The notes under the pieces: model-generated | Database searches by the model: none | What the model was told of the DNA's origin: nothing | Seen by the model: only the letters and a program-made list of their open reading frames with translations | Position numbers and translations under genes: made by a program | Origin: Eublepharis macularius | Lineage: Eukaryota > Chordata > Lepidosauria > Squamata > Eublepharidae | Length of the DNA stretch: 64,000 nucleotides | Direction of reading: 5' to 3' | Assembly: GCF_028583425.1 (NCBI RefSeq) | Contig: NC_072799.1 | Span: forward strand, 86,104,217 to 86,168,216 | In this document: positions 1-12,131 of the stretch, piece by piece | How positions within the stretch are numbered: position 1 is the first letter of the stretch | Layout: the number at the start of each line of letters is the position of its first letter

Positions 1-597
1 GAATTAATATACATTAGCATACATAATATAGGTTTAATTGATAGACCTTTGTTGAATGTGTACATGAATTGTTTGTTGTGTAGTTTTACAATGGAGAAAT
101 TAGTTAATCTAAAAGGACAAGACATGTAAAAGAAAGTAAAGAGTAACACAGAGTACAAGTCAAGTTGATTGATTTATAATAAATGTATGCAATGTTTATA
201 GAAGTATGTGAAGTTATGCATAAAGAGGGACAAATTGTTTGTCCCATTTTGAAGTACTTAGAAAGAGTAAGATAGAGTACAGAATACCAAAATGATTATT
301 ATTACTATTATTGAAAAAGATAAGTTAAGATTGTCATACTTTTACCCATTTGGGAAGGAAATTAGAGATAGCACTATGTCACTATAGAAAAGCTTAGAAG
401 AGTTTGAAAGTATATTATAATAAGTACCATAAGTTTGAAATGAGTAGAGGAAGAATAGACAAGGGGTTGGAAAACTGTTGGAAGTCAACAAAAGGGGGGG
501 GGGGGGAGGGAGGGGGTTAGAATTGGAAAATTTAAGGGAATGTGATTGTAATAAATTTTATGTGTCTAATCCAATAAAAATTTTTATAAAAAAGAAA
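1..597 (+). mobile_element. L1 LINE, 3' untranslated end
   Basis: This is the 3' tail of an L1 retrotransposon that begins before the window. It shares a stretch (GTTGGAAAACTGTTGGAAGT, about 470-490) with the 3' end of the L1 at 3.6-8.0 kb, where the same words appear on the opposite strand around 3,687-3,713. As in that copy, the shared stretch is followed by a guanine-rich purine run (about 491-520), which is typical of L1 3' untranslated regions. An AATAAA lies at 573-578, just before an A/T-rich end. No coding sequence remains in the window. Confidence 0.75.
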
Positions 598-1013
598 AAG
601 GAATCTTTCTGACACTGATTAGAGAAATAATGTTTCTCCAGGAATGTCATATATTTAAGGCTGCTAGAATTCAGAACAGAATCTTTTCTATGCTTACCCC
701 TGGAGTCAACTCTTACGCAATAGGCATCTGACTTACAATTATAGGGCACAGATTTATGTGATTGGTTAGGTACTGTAAATTTTAGGAATTCTTATTGCAA
801 GGTCTATTCTATGGCTTGGATCCAGACTAGACATTTCTGGGATTTCTACCCATGGAGAATAATTTCCCCACCTTTCCTCTCCAATGGCTGCCCAAAATGC
901 CTTCCCCCCAAAACTAAACAGATAAAAGCAAACAGCAACAAGAATAAACAGAAAAACACAGCGGATTTGCATTACTTGGTGGCAGGATGACAGGATTAAG
1001 TTTTTATCTAATG
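598..1013. other. Unassigned intergenic sequence
   Basis: I see no exon, RNA gene or recognisable repeat here. The short open frames lack codon structure or any family motif. Confidence 0.5.
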
Positions 1014-1938
1014 TCAGGTTCTGCCTTGGGCGTCACCCAGTGAGGCGCCGGCATGCCTGACTTTGGACCAGGGGTACCATCAGGGATTATGTGGGCTCCT
1101 GCTCTGTGGAAGGAGGTGGGGTATACCTCACCCCTGCACCCTCTCAATCCTCTCGCAGGCCCACTCAACCTGACAAAGTCCAGCTGCCTTCCATTACAGC
1201 TGGCCCCTTCCCTCCTCCAGACTTCGAAACTGGGCTGGAATTAATCTTCTTTGCCTCAGAAGATATAATCCCTCTTCTTTCTGACTTGAAAGGGAGTCTC
1301 CAACCCCTTTCACTCTCAGCAAAACACACTCCCAGTTCTCTGGTGTCGGTGTAAAGTGTACTTCAGCATATACGTACTTTGAATTTTTATATAGAGTTTT
1401 TCCTCAGGACAGTAATACTACAGTTAAGACGACGGAATCCTCTCCCTTCACTCTAAAGGTGAACCTGTCTGACTTTTCTTGTCAGACTCCCTGACTCCAA
1501 ATCCTGTCAAACACCAACTTCAGACTGGTTCTAATTGACCAATCAGAGACGAGGGAGCAGCCTGTCCTTCCAACATCCTCCCTCCAGCTCTCTGATTTTG
1601 CTGCACTTTGGAAACCTGCTGTTAAGCGCAGTTCATTACAGCAACTTTATCTGTTCTCAAATCTCATGTGCTCTTCTGAGTCTTCAGTCTTGTATCCCCC
1701 TTGTTCCTTCCCTTGCATTCATTTTGTTGCTATCATTTGGCTCACCGAACTCCCTGCTGTTTTGAAATGAAGTCTGTGCATGTACTGGTTTTACTTCAGA
1801 GCTATCTCTATTGAGTTACCTCAGAAATTTTCAACTCTGATTTCACCTGATCTTTCCCCTCTAGGTTAAATAAAAGATTTTGTTATTTTTTAAATTTAAA
1901 AATGCCTCTAGTGCCATTTTATATTGTTTTTAAGTCAA
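1014..1938 (+). repeat. LTR-like repeat (fossil), ends uncertain
   Basis: The stretch starts with TGTCAGG and shares words with two other window copies (19,825-21,476 and 48,928-49,818), such as a GGGGTATAC followed by a C-rich run ending in CCCTCTC. It contains a CCAAT box near 1,540 and an AATAAA near 1,868, as expected for a solo long terminal repeat. I found no clear target duplication, so the family and the right end are tentative. It is an old, non-coding fossil. Confidence 0.35.
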
Positions 1939-3573
1939 CAAGGTAGGGGGGCACCATAGCTTTTTAAAACTAATTTTTATTTGCCAGTTTATAATAACTC
2001 CTGCAGAGTCTGTTCTAATAATGGTGATGTCTTGAGAAGAAGGAAGGCAGTGCCATTACTGGAATGAATCCACAGGGTTCAGCCCATCAAGGTACGATGT
2101 TATTTACAGAGTGACATAAGTAAAACAGGCAGTCCTGGTGTGAATGTGGAAAGATGACAAAGGGAGAGAAGGAGTAAGAGAGGAGTAGATGAAGCAAGAG
2201 CAGAATGAACCAAAACAAGATCCCTTTGTTTGCTAGATCAATATCTATTCCCAACAGTAGTACCATTAACTAAAGTGTGTGACTCTATTGTAAGAATATA
2301 GGACAACTTGGTGCAACCAGCCCAGATGATCACAGATCTCCTGACACCTTCAGTTTTATTTATAAGCAGTCAAGGGAGGCTGAAAACAGGATTGGGCTGC
2401 GCTGCTGCAAGAAGTAATTTTAACATTTTCCTTTCTGGCAATTTTCCTTCTCAGCCCTCCTCTAAAGCTGCTGTTTGTCCCAATGAGAAAAACTTTGTGC
2501 TCACTTCTTCAAGTGGTGGGAGGCTGCAGGGACCGTATTTACTAAGGCTGGTTCCCTTTGGAGGAGAAGGCACTAGAGACCTATTTTTGTAGTCATTTTT
2601 TTATTTAGAAATATACAAGCAGGGAAAGGCAGCCGCTCTACTACCTGCATCAGGCACCCAAAGAGAGAGACAAATACTCCCTATGGTGCTTCAGCCAACT
2701 CTCCCAGAGTTTGTCTGCTTCTCTCTCTGATTCTTCCTGCATCTCCACTTTTCACATCAACAGACCTTCAACAGAGAGAGGGGGTCATATCTTCTAAGCC
2801 CTGATGGGTGCTTGGACAGAGCCATCTCCTCACACTTAAGTCCCAATAAGGAGTATCTATAGATATTAAGACACATTACCCTTCCCTTTGTCATGTAAGG
2901 GAGACTGAGCTCCAGAGATCAGGAGCCAACAATACAGTACGGGCAAGACAGCTAAACCACTTGTCACACTGCACAAGGAAAATTCAGAAAATTGGCAAAC
3001 ATACTTGTGATAAAGCACTTTCTACCAATTAGCAAGTTGATGAGAAAAAAGAAAACTCTAAGTCTCATTAGAAGGACATGGCAGCTGCATTTATATTCAA
3101 GCCCTCCATCAGTAATATTGCATGTCTTACCAAACGGGTGAACTGGCCCTTTAACTTACTGGGCAAGTTCCTGGTGGGCCGCAGACCTGGAAGGCCACAG
3201 GCGGCCAGAAGCAGGCTGAGACCGGCAGCCCCACAGGGAACGGGAGCACCTGGCTCAGCCTCCTCCAGGGCTCTATTAACTCCCCGATCAGCCCCTAGTT
3301 CACCAAACTGCACGACAGTTACATTACCCAAACCGGGGGTGGGGGTGGGGATGTCTCCTTGCAAGCTGAGGGAATTAGCATACAAGGAGATGCAGTGAGA
3401 GGGGATAACTAGTAGGATCTCCACCAATGTACACCAGGGTTGTTCCCTTAGAGGACTCGCTAATAAACAGGCAGGTGTTCAACAGGAATGGTTTTTATTA
3501 AAGAGGCAGTAAAAAAGCAATCGCACACATGAGGCTACCTAGGAAATAAGTGAAGAAGAGTGAGAAAGATTTG
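1939..3573. other. Unassigned intergenic sequence
   Basis: No gene is recognised. Open frames on both strands overlap at about 3,070-3,430, but they mirror each other across a G/C-rich segment and match no family. The segment 3,440-3,573 is the insertion host of the L1 that follows and resumes after 8,051. Confidence 0.45.
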
Positions 3574-4022
3574 GGGGAGGGTGATATATTTTAAAAAAAT
3601 TATTAGGTGAGAATATTAATACATACAACTTTCAAATATCATCTCAATATCATTTCCCCCCACCCTTTCCCTCCCCTCCTTTTTCAGGACTTCCAACAGC
3701 TTTCCAACCCTATATCTTAATCTATTCCTAATCTATCCCCTTTTTCTGTAACTCATTATATCATATTTACATTCTGCTTTGTTAAACTAAGCCCTATCTG
3801 TTAGCTTCGAATCTATTGTTATTAACTTAAAATCTATTATCTATTACTATCTGTTAACTTCAAATATATTTAAATTTAGGCTAACAATTAAATAAAATCT
3901 ACTTTATTAATTTTACCAATATCTATTGGCTCCAAGTCCACTTAAATTTAGGCTCACAATAGCTAATACTTCACTTCATATGGTAAAGATTCTGTCTCTT
4001 CCAATTAAAAAAAAAAACCATT

Positions 4023-7000
4023 CTAATAATTTTCAAATTGCCATAATTCTCCTTTCACGTCCCACTTCTTTTCTAAATATGTTTTCAATCTTTCCCAATC
4101 AGTAAAAAATTCTGCTAAGTTCTGATCTCTCGGCTTTCTTGTCATTTTATCCATTTCTGCCATGTACAGCAATTTATACATCCAGTCTTCAATAGTTGGT
4201 ATTCCTTGCACCTTCCATTTCTGCGCGTATAAAAGTCTTGCTGCTGTCGTCATGTAAAATAGTAATGTTCTGTATTGCATAGGGACATCTTCCATACTTA
4301 AATTCAGTAGCAATAGTTCTGGGTTCTTCTTTATTTGGATCTGCAAAATCTCATTTATTACTTCTAAAATATCTCCCCAGTACTGTCTAGCTACTTCACA
4401 CGTCCACCACATATGATACAATGATCCTTCATGCTTTTTACATTTCCAGCATTTATCTGACATACTTGCATTTCCAAGCGCAATTTTCTTAGGCGTTAAA
4501 TACCATCTATAAATCATCTTATAGACATTCTCTTTAATACTGGTACAAGTTGAAATCTTCAATGTAGTTTTCCATAAATATTCCCATGACTCCATTGTTA
4601 TTTCTTTGTGACAATTAATCACCCACTTCACCATCTGTACTTTGACCGTCTCATCCTCTGTATACCACTTCAAAAGTATTTTATAAATTTTTGATATCTT
4701 CTTTTTACTTTCTTATAGTATAGTCTCTTCTAACTCTGAGTTTTTCCATTTGATTCCTCCTTTTGAACAATCCGAGTTGTAAAGATCTCTAATCTGTCTA
4801 TATTGGAACCTTCCATAACAGGGAGATAACTCTTCCTCCGTTTTGATTCTTATCATTTTTTGTTCCATAATCAATATCTCTTTATATGGTAGACATTGTT
4901 CTTCATTATATATAGCTCTCGGATCGATCACTTCAAACAGTACCACCCAAGAGGGGATACCTTCACCCAGATATTTTTTATATTTTTTCCAGATCGTGAA
5001 GAGGCTCCTTCTGATATAATGATGCAAAAACATAGAATCAGCTTTTATTTTATCCTGCCATAAGTAGGCATGCCATCCAAACAACTTCTTATAACCTTCC
5101 AATGTTAAGAGTTTGCGATCTTTCAGTGACATCCACTCTTTTAGCCAAACTAAACATATTGCTTCATGATATAGTCTAATATTCGGCAACTGCAGTCCAC
5201 CTCTTTCTTTAGCATCACACAGGACTTTCATTTTTACTCGAGGTTTCTTGCCTGCCCACACAAAGTCAGAGATCTTCCTCTGCCATTTTTCAAATTGTTT
5301 AGTGTCTCTAATAATTGGAATTGTTTGTAATAGGAACAATCCGTGGTAGCACATTCATCTTAACTGCCGCTATTCTTCCCAGCCATGACAGATTTAATTT
5401 ATTCCATTTAATCAAGTCTCTATCAATCTGTTGCCATAGCTTTTCATAGTTATTCTTGAATAAATCAATATTTTTCGCAGTTAGCTCAATTCCAAGGTAT
5501 TTAACTTTATGTGTTACTTCACAATCAATAAGTTCCATTAATTCTTGTTGCTTTTGTTTAGTCATATTCTTGCATAATATCTTTGATTTCTTCTTATTAA
5601 CATAGAATCCAGCCAGATCTCCGAACTCTTTTATCTTATCAAGCAACTTCGGCATATTTTGTATTGGATCTTCCACTATAACCATCACATCATCCGCAAA
5701 CGCTCTAACCTTGTAGGTAAATTCTTTAATCTTTATGCCTCTTATAGTATCATCTTCTTGTATTTGAATCAATAGCAGTTCCAAAATCAAAATGAACAAC
5801 AGTGGAGATAATGGGCACCCCTGTCTTGTAACCTTTCTTATTTCCATTTTTTTTGTTAAATTGTCATTTACTACAATTGCCGCACATTGGTCTGTGTATA
5901 TTGCTTTTACTGCTTGAATAAAGTCTTTTCCCATTTGCAGCCTTTCCATTGTGGCAAACATAAAATTCCAATTCAGATTATCAAAAGCTTTTTCTGCATC
6001 CACAAAGAAGAAACCAACTTCTTTTTCACAGTGTTTATCGTAGTATTCTATAGCATTTACTACAATTCTCAAATTATCTCTAATTTGCCTGTTTGGAAGG
6101 AACCCTGCCTGCTCTTCTGCAATGAACTCGACTAACCAGTCCTTTAATCTCTCCGCCAAAATTTTTGCAAAAATTTTGTAATCATTATTTAACAATGAAA
6201 TAGCCCGATAGTTCTTGACATTACTTAAATCTTGATTTTCTTTTGGTATCAATGATATGTTGGCCTCATTCCAAGACTCTGGTATCTTTTGTCCTTTTAA
6301 AATTTCATTCATTACCACTTTCAAAAAAGGTGCCAGTTCATTTTCCAATAATTTGTAGAACCTAGCTGTAATTCCGTCTGGGCCTGGGGCCTTCCCTAAT
6401 TTAGTCGTCGGAATAGCCTCTTTTATTTCCATCTCCGTTATTTCTGCATTCAACTTTTCCTTCCATTTTCCTGATAATATTGGTAAATTGATCTTGTTCA
6501 AATATTGATCAATAGTGTCCAAATTCACTTCTTTTCTTTGATACAGTTTTGCATAATACTTGAAAAAGGCTCTGCTAATAGCCAATTGATCTGTTAACAT
6601 CTTGCCATCTTCTTGAATCTTGGTTATTACTTTTTTCTCCCTTTTCTTTTTCAATTGCCACGCTAAATATTTCCCAGGTTTATTCGCACCTTCAAATGAC
6701 TTTTGATTCAATTTTTTCAGTTCCCACTCTAATTCTTTATTATTCATTACTCTCAACTGTTCTTGCAAAATTTTTATTTCTTGATACAGCTTCTTCTTCC
6801 CTGGTCTTTTCTTTAATTGTAACTCCTTGGCCTTCATCTTTTCCATAATTTCTTGCCTTTTCTTTTCTCCTCGTCTCTTGCATTTAAATCCATTAGAGTT
6901 CCTCTAATCACTGCTTTATAGGTGTCCCAAACTTTGTCAGTTGAAACATCTTTATTTAAATTGTATTGTATAAAGAATTTGGTCTCTCTTTGTAGTAGCA

Positions 7001-7769
7001 CTGTTATCTTCTAATTGCAGCAAATCTTCATTTATCCTCCATCCTTGTCTTTTGGTGCCTTTCCCAAATTTCCACATTACTGGATTATGATCTGATACTA
7101 CTTTAGGCATTACTTCCACATCTTTAGTCCATACTGCCAGATCTTTGGAGGCCCAGATCATATCAATTCTTGATAGTGTCAAGTGTCTCGCCGAATAGAA
7201 CGTGTATTGTTTTGTTTTAGGATTACTTCTTCTCCATACATCTTCCAAATTTTTCTGATCTTTAATTTCAAAAAAGGATTTTGGCAAAAGCTCTCTTTTT
7301 TTGTGAGCACCTTTCGTTTTTTTAACATCGTCCAAATTTGTTACTCCATTAAAGTCACCTGCCAAAATTATTTGAGCATATGTTAGTCCATCCAGTTGGT
7401 TCTGTAAATCCTTTAAAAAGTTCTCTTTAGCACCATTAGGTGCATAAATCCCAATCAAAAGTATTTTCTTTGTATTCCAAATTATTTCCACTGCTATATA
7501 TCTAGCTTCCGCATCATTTAAAATCATTTTCGGTTGCAGCTCATCTTTAATATATAAAACAACTCCTCTTTTTTTCTGGTTTGACGCAGCTGCAAATTCT
7601 TTTCCCAGTTTAGCAAATTTTAAATATTTCACATCCTGTTTCCTAATATGCGTCTCCTGCAAACAAATTATATTACAATGTTGTTTGGATAGCCAGTGGA
7701 AAGTGATTTTACGTTTAGAAGGTGAGTTTAGTCCATTTACATTCCAAGATATGATTTTACACTCCATAG
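4023..7769 (-). pseudogene. L1 ORF2 protein (endonuclease and reverse transcriptase), degraded
   Basis: ORF2 starts at the ATG at 7,767-7,769 (MECKIISWNVNGLNS). The apurinic-endonuclease domain shows its catalytic landmarks: SWNVNG, QETHI, GDFNG, SRIDMIW and SDHNPV. The reverse transcriptase follows (about 6,846-5,308) with GPDGITARFYK, NYRAISLLN, QAGFLPNRQIRDN, DAEKAFDNLNW, RQGCPLSPLLF and the catalytic AFADD. A C-terminal cysteine segment (CWKCKKHEG, then H and C) lies near 4,420-4,460. Length is close to the family's usual 1,250-1,275 residues. The endonuclease and RT frames are in register but separated by an in-frame stop near 6,952; a frameshift lies near 5,310-5,354 and a second stop near 4,713. 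Confidence 0.92.
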
Positions 7770-8035
7770 TCAAATTTTAGATCTTTTGGGTAAGTCTTTT
7801 TCGTAATCCTTTATGAACATTTCCATCTCATGTCCAGATCTGAGTGTTCTTTTGATCTCACGAAATTCAAAGCTCAATCCTTCTGGTATTTCCCATCTAT
7901 ATCTAATGTTCAATTCTTTCAGCATTTGTACTAGTTCTCTGTATTTCTTCCTCTCCAACAAACCCCCCCTAGGCAGTTCCTTCATTATTCTCACTCTTTT
8001 CCCATCAATTTCCAGAGGGTTTTGAAATTGCTTAC
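7770..8035 (-). pseudogene. L1 ORF1 protein, C-terminal remnant
   Basis: A 74-residue open frame precedes ORF2 and ends just upstream of its ATG (7,767). It reads as the C-terminal domain of the L1 ORF1 RNA-binding protein: the segment with RYRWEIPEGLSFEF and a lysine-rich end (KDLPKRSKI) resembles the end of ORF1p across vertebrate L1s. The N-terminal coiled coil and RRM are missing because the element is truncated at 8,037. Confidence 0.7.
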
Positions 8036-8051
8036 TCGGGGAGGGTGATAT

Positions 8052-10079
8052 TTACCAGTCCAGGGAGAGAAGGTCTGTGGAAGTGGCAGTGAGGACAGTC
8101 AGTGTCTCGTGTATGGGGGAGAAGAGGGCTCAGATATAGTCTGGGCATGCATGGAAGGATCCAGAATACACACTGAGCACATGGCAGGGCAGTCCAATTA
8201 TACTGTGGAATGTATCCTGGGCAGGATTGCATCTTCTGCCGCAAAACAATAGCTTAATGGCTGTCCCAGGAAGTGAGACAATTAATTAGGAAAGGCTTGA
8301 TTATATCTTCCAGGGTGTCACTAAAGGAAAGTGATTGATGGCCTGCAATTGTTGGATAGGAGGGGCTATCAGATCCCTGAGTAGCCTTGATTAGGGAGGA
8401 TGAAGGGGATAAATTGGAAGGGTGTGGTTGACATTAACTCTGGAACTCTTAGAAGACCTCTTTTGTCTTAAATGTTTGCACATCTCTGGGGTGTGGGGCT
8501 GCTAGTCAGTCTTGCCTCCTGACTCACGTTCCAATAATTTTCCATTCCTACCAAGTTGGGAACTGTTCTGCCTATCCAGGTAGCATGCCTTGTGCTCAGA
8601 ACACATGAGGAGAAGAAGGGGTTTATGATAATCATAAACTGTCCTTTCAGTATGACAGGGGTGGGTCTGACTACTATCTGTTATGCCTTCCATCTCTGCA
8701 GAGACAGAAAGTGCATCCGGTGTAGAAATTATTTGTTTGCACTTTTTTCTAACATCTTAAATCAAACAGTTCTACAGGAATTGTTTCTTGGCTGAGCATA
8801 TACTATTCACTGCCATCATGTCACTGGCCATGGTCTCCCTAGTTGCTGTCCATTGTACGTCACTGGTGTCCTGTGTGTGCGGAAACCTACACATAATGTT
8901 TTAATCTGAACTTTTGGCATTATCCTTTATGATGCCAAACTTCAGGCATTATCCAACTACTAGCAACGAAGCCCATTGTGTGAAAAAATACAACGGGCTC
9001 TAAAAAACTGTTGTTGGTCATTTTTTTATTTTTCATGAAACTTAACAATCAGTAGAGCTTACTCTGAGGAAACTGCTTTCAGGATTGCAGCCAGGCTTCT
9101 TTACGAGAGGGGAGAATACGCTCCAGATGATCGAGCGAGGACCCCTCCCAGTCCAGGACCACCAGAGCTTCTGCCTTCTCCTCTGCAACCCTCAGGTGAG
9201 GAGTGGGGAGGAGTGCTTAAGCCATCGATTCAGCAGGCCCCCTCCTGGCAATGCACCTGCACAAAGATTAATTTGTATTCTGCTCTTCTTCCCCTCAGCG
9301 CCCTCCTGCTCTGGCCTGAGGCCCACCATGAAGCACCCACTTGCTGCCATGAGGGGGCCCAGTGAATTGATGGCCTGAGCACTCCTCCTGGCGGCAAGCA
9401 GATGCTTCGCAGCAGCCTCAAGGCCAGAGTGCACCTGTGCAAGGATAAAAAGTGAGTCGGTGCCAATACAGCTTGCCTTTTATATAGTAAGATTATTTCT
9501 GAGAAGCCATTAACAGCATCAGCTATCTCCAAAAATATTACCAAGTCAGCAATATTCATATGTAGCGATTTCCGGCAAACCAGCCTGGTACGCTGGGGCG
9601 GTTGCTGGTCACCTGCTGATATCAAAAGGCAAAGTTCCAAAAGGACTGGTGAGTGAAGCCTACTTGGCAGAGTAGAAAGCCGCCACCAGCCTCTCTTGAC
9701 TAAATCATCAGCTGTGGAACCAAGATGCAAGTTCCCAGCCCTACTAGGTTTTAAACAAGAAGTCAGCCCTGAGAGGTAAGCACTTGGCAGGCTGAGTCCA
9801 GAAACAAACTAACGAGGTACCATGTGGCAAATTGGCCCAAGAACTAGATTTTGGATCGAAGCCACAACTCTCAATCACACCAAATTAAGAACAGGAATTT
9901 ATTAAACAAAACTGTGAAAGCAAACACGATAAACAGACACATGTGGAGAAGTACAAAACAACAGACTATTTAAGCTAGGCTAGAAGTCCCCAATCTTGTT
10001 CCAGATGTTAGCTTCAGCCAGGGCTCATTTGGAGCCCGAACGCACAGGAACGGCATTCTGGTAGGTCTAAAAAGAGGTC
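8052..10079. other. Unassigned intergenic sequence
   Basis: No host exon is recognised. The sequence just after 8,051 is the other half of the L1 insertion site. A TTTATT-bearing stretch near 9,890 and words near 8,950-9,490 (a short inverted motif around GCCCATTGTGTG, ending near TATATAGTAAG) look repeat-derived, but I cannot name a family. Open frames at 9,085-9,730 run on both strands and look like chance frames. Confidence 0.4.
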
Positions 10080-10124
10080 ACGTGGGGTTTGGCCCTGCCC
10101 ACGTGATTTCCTCTGAGTGCAAGC

Positions 10125-10600
10125 CGAGTGATGCTGGGCTCCAAAGGAAGGCAAGCTGCTTGGATTCATTCTGCCCTGCTCTTTTACTTTCATTTGTGAC
10201 TGGGGGGGGGAGAGAGAGAGGAAGTGGGTGCAAGCTGAGTGGTGCTGGGCTCGAAAGGAACGCAAGCTGCTTGGATTCATTCTGCTCTGCTCTTTTACTT
10301 TCATTTGTGACTGGGGGGGGGAGAGAGAGAGAGAGAATGTCACGTGGTGCTGGGCTCCAAAGGAACAAAAGCTGCTTGGATTCATTCTGCTCTGCTCTTT
10401 TACTTTCATTTGTGACTGGGTTGGGGGGAGAGAAAATGAGTGAGTGCAAGCTGAGTGGTGCTGAGCTCCAAAGGAACACAAGCTGCTTGGAATTCATGCT
10501 GCTTTATTTTCATTGTGACTTAAGAGAGTGAGTGAGTGGGTGCAAGCAGGGCTGGCTCTGCAGAGGAGGGTAAGCTGCTTTGAGTTCATTCTGCTTTAAG
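10125..10600 (+). repeat. Minisatellite, about 110-bp unit
   Basis: Four clear tandem copies and one degraded copy occur, each with GCTGGGCTCCAAAGGAA, then AAGCTGCTTGGATTCATTCT, then TTTCATTTGTGACTGG, and ending in a G-run plus GA repeats. Units begin near 10,131, 10,242, 10,347 and 10,457, with a weaker one near 10,549. Length differences come mainly from the G-run and the (GA)n part. Open frames of 139-155 codons on both strands exist only because the unit repeats without stops; they are not genes. Confidence 0.85.
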
Positions 10601-11849
10601 GAGACTTTCGCAGAAAGGGGCCTGAGGGGTGGATGTTGCCTTCTGACACACTTCCGGTGATGGCAGGGGGTGTGGCATATGCTAATGAGTTATGCTAATG
10701 AGCTATGCTAATGAGTTCCTGTAGTTCTTTTTATAGGAAATGACCCCTGGCTTCAGCAATTTTCAAAGTCCAAAAGGGAGCTTTAGCTCTTAAGCCCAGA
10801 GGTCCCAAGAACAAAAGCACAGAGGTTGCTAGCGCAGGAATCCAACAATGGCGTAGCATTCAAGAACAGGATCAAATGCAGATACGGGTGCAAGAACAGG
10901 AACTGGTCTCCCTCTTCTTTTTTGCTTTCCTGCTGCTTTTTTTGCTTTCCTGATGCTCTCGCTTTTCCTCTTCTTAGAGACTAAAGAAACAACTCTTTTC
11001 AAGATCAGGTGCCTGCAGCAGGCCTAAACTGCTTAGCTTCTGAGATTTGACAAGATCAGGCTCCACATCAGGGCAAATAATTATATTAAACAATATGAAT
11101 GAATACTATTCACAATTTTGTACTGGAAATGACACTATGTAACAGCCTGATGCCAAGGAGATCACAGCATATCCCCTCCCTTTTAAGAGACAGCAGACCC
11201 CGCCCCCAGTTAGCCAGGTGCCTACAGGTGCAACCTAATGCAACCTCTTCTTTTACTACTGTGCAACAACAATAGAAATACCCAGTTAAAGGAAAGGGAT
11301 CCTACCATCCCTCCTCAACTTGTTGCTATTGAACAAACTATACCCTGATCTGAGAGAATCGCTGATTGGCCAATTTCTCCACCTACCTGGAAGAAGATGG
11401 ATGATTGACAGACCTGGTGAATGGAATCTTAGGGATTGATTGACCAAGACTTGGAACCATAATGAGAGCTACCAAAGACAAAACTGAGAATAAATGACTG
11501 CATAGCTGACAACTTGCCATGGACAGATACAGTAAGGTCTATGTAACTCGCCTTGAGTCTCAGCAAGAAAGTCAGACTATAAACAAACAAACAAATACAG
11601 TAAGGAGGGGACAACCTGAGATGATGAGGTACTGCCTCACTGGTGCTTAAGAACCAGCCTCCACTGCACCTTCTATGTGGCAGAATCTACCTTTGTATTT
11701 TAACCCTTGGAAGTGTTTGTCTGAAATTATCTGAAATTATCTGTAGGTGAAAAGTTCCAAAATAACCTTGTCAGTAACTCTGTCAACCAACCAGAATTGA
11801 AATCAATGGGTTTAGGAGTAGGATTTCCATTCCACATCTTTCGCTTACC
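10601..11849. other. Unassigned intergenic sequence with repeat scraps
   Basis: No gene is seen. The words TATGCTAATGAG recur three times at about 10,678-10,713, a small local duplication. A 5S-SINE scrap is listed separately. A C/T-rich stretch near 10,913-10,975 repeats TTTTTTGCTTTCCTG. Confidence 0.45.
11006..11062 (-). repeat. 5S-rRNA-derived SINE fragment
   Basis: The plus-strand words CTGCTTAGCTTCTGAGAT and GATCAGGCTC are the reverse complement of the internal promoter region of 5S rRNA (AGAAGCTAAGCAG). The fragment matches the fuller copies at 27.8 kb and 47.0 kb. Only the 5S-like core remains. Confidence 0.55.
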
Positions 11850-12131
11850 TGGCCAGCAGCGCGGGGGGGGGGATGGGCCTCCCAGGCACACTCTCAGGGC
11901 TGGGGCGACGTCACTGACATCATCATGTCGCCCCAAGAGTGCTCCCTTGCTTTGCAACAGGCCAATTTGGACCCCAAATGGGCCAAATCTGGCCACTGCA
12001 AAGTGTGCGTGTGCTGCCCACCTTGTGCAATGACATCACTTCCTGGAAGTGATGTCACCATGGCAGTGCAAGGAGGAACCCAGGAACATGCAGAAGGTAA
12101 GTGCCGAGTTGGTAAGGAGACCTGCAACCCT
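11850..12131 (-). repeat. Interspersed repeat of the TAGGGTTGC type
   Basis: Read on the minus strand, it opens with TAGGGTTGCAGGTCTCC and contains a short palindrome (GACATCACTTCC followed by GGAAGTGATGTC, near 12,030-12,058). Similar openings occur at 14,077 and 16,916. I take these as related non-autonomous DNA transposons common in squamates; the superfamily is not certain. Confidence 0.4.

Larger units (their letters stand above)
3588..8037 (-). mobile_element. L1 LINE, 5'-truncated, with target duplication
   Basis: This is a 4.45-kb L1 insertion. A perfect 14-bp target site duplication, GGGGAGGGTGATAT, flanks it at 3,574-3,587 and 8,038-8,051, so both ends are exact. Reading on the minus strand, it contains the tail of ORF1, all of ORF2 (endonuclease, reverse transcriptase, C-terminal zinc-finger segment) and a 3' untranslated region with a purine-rich run near 3,655-3,690. 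The 5' end is cut inside ORF1, the usual result of incomplete target-primed reverse transcription. The 3' end is A/T-rich rather than pure poly(A). Two in-frame stops and one frameshift in ORF2 make it inactive, but the damage is slight, so insertion is fairly recent. Confidence 0.93.
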
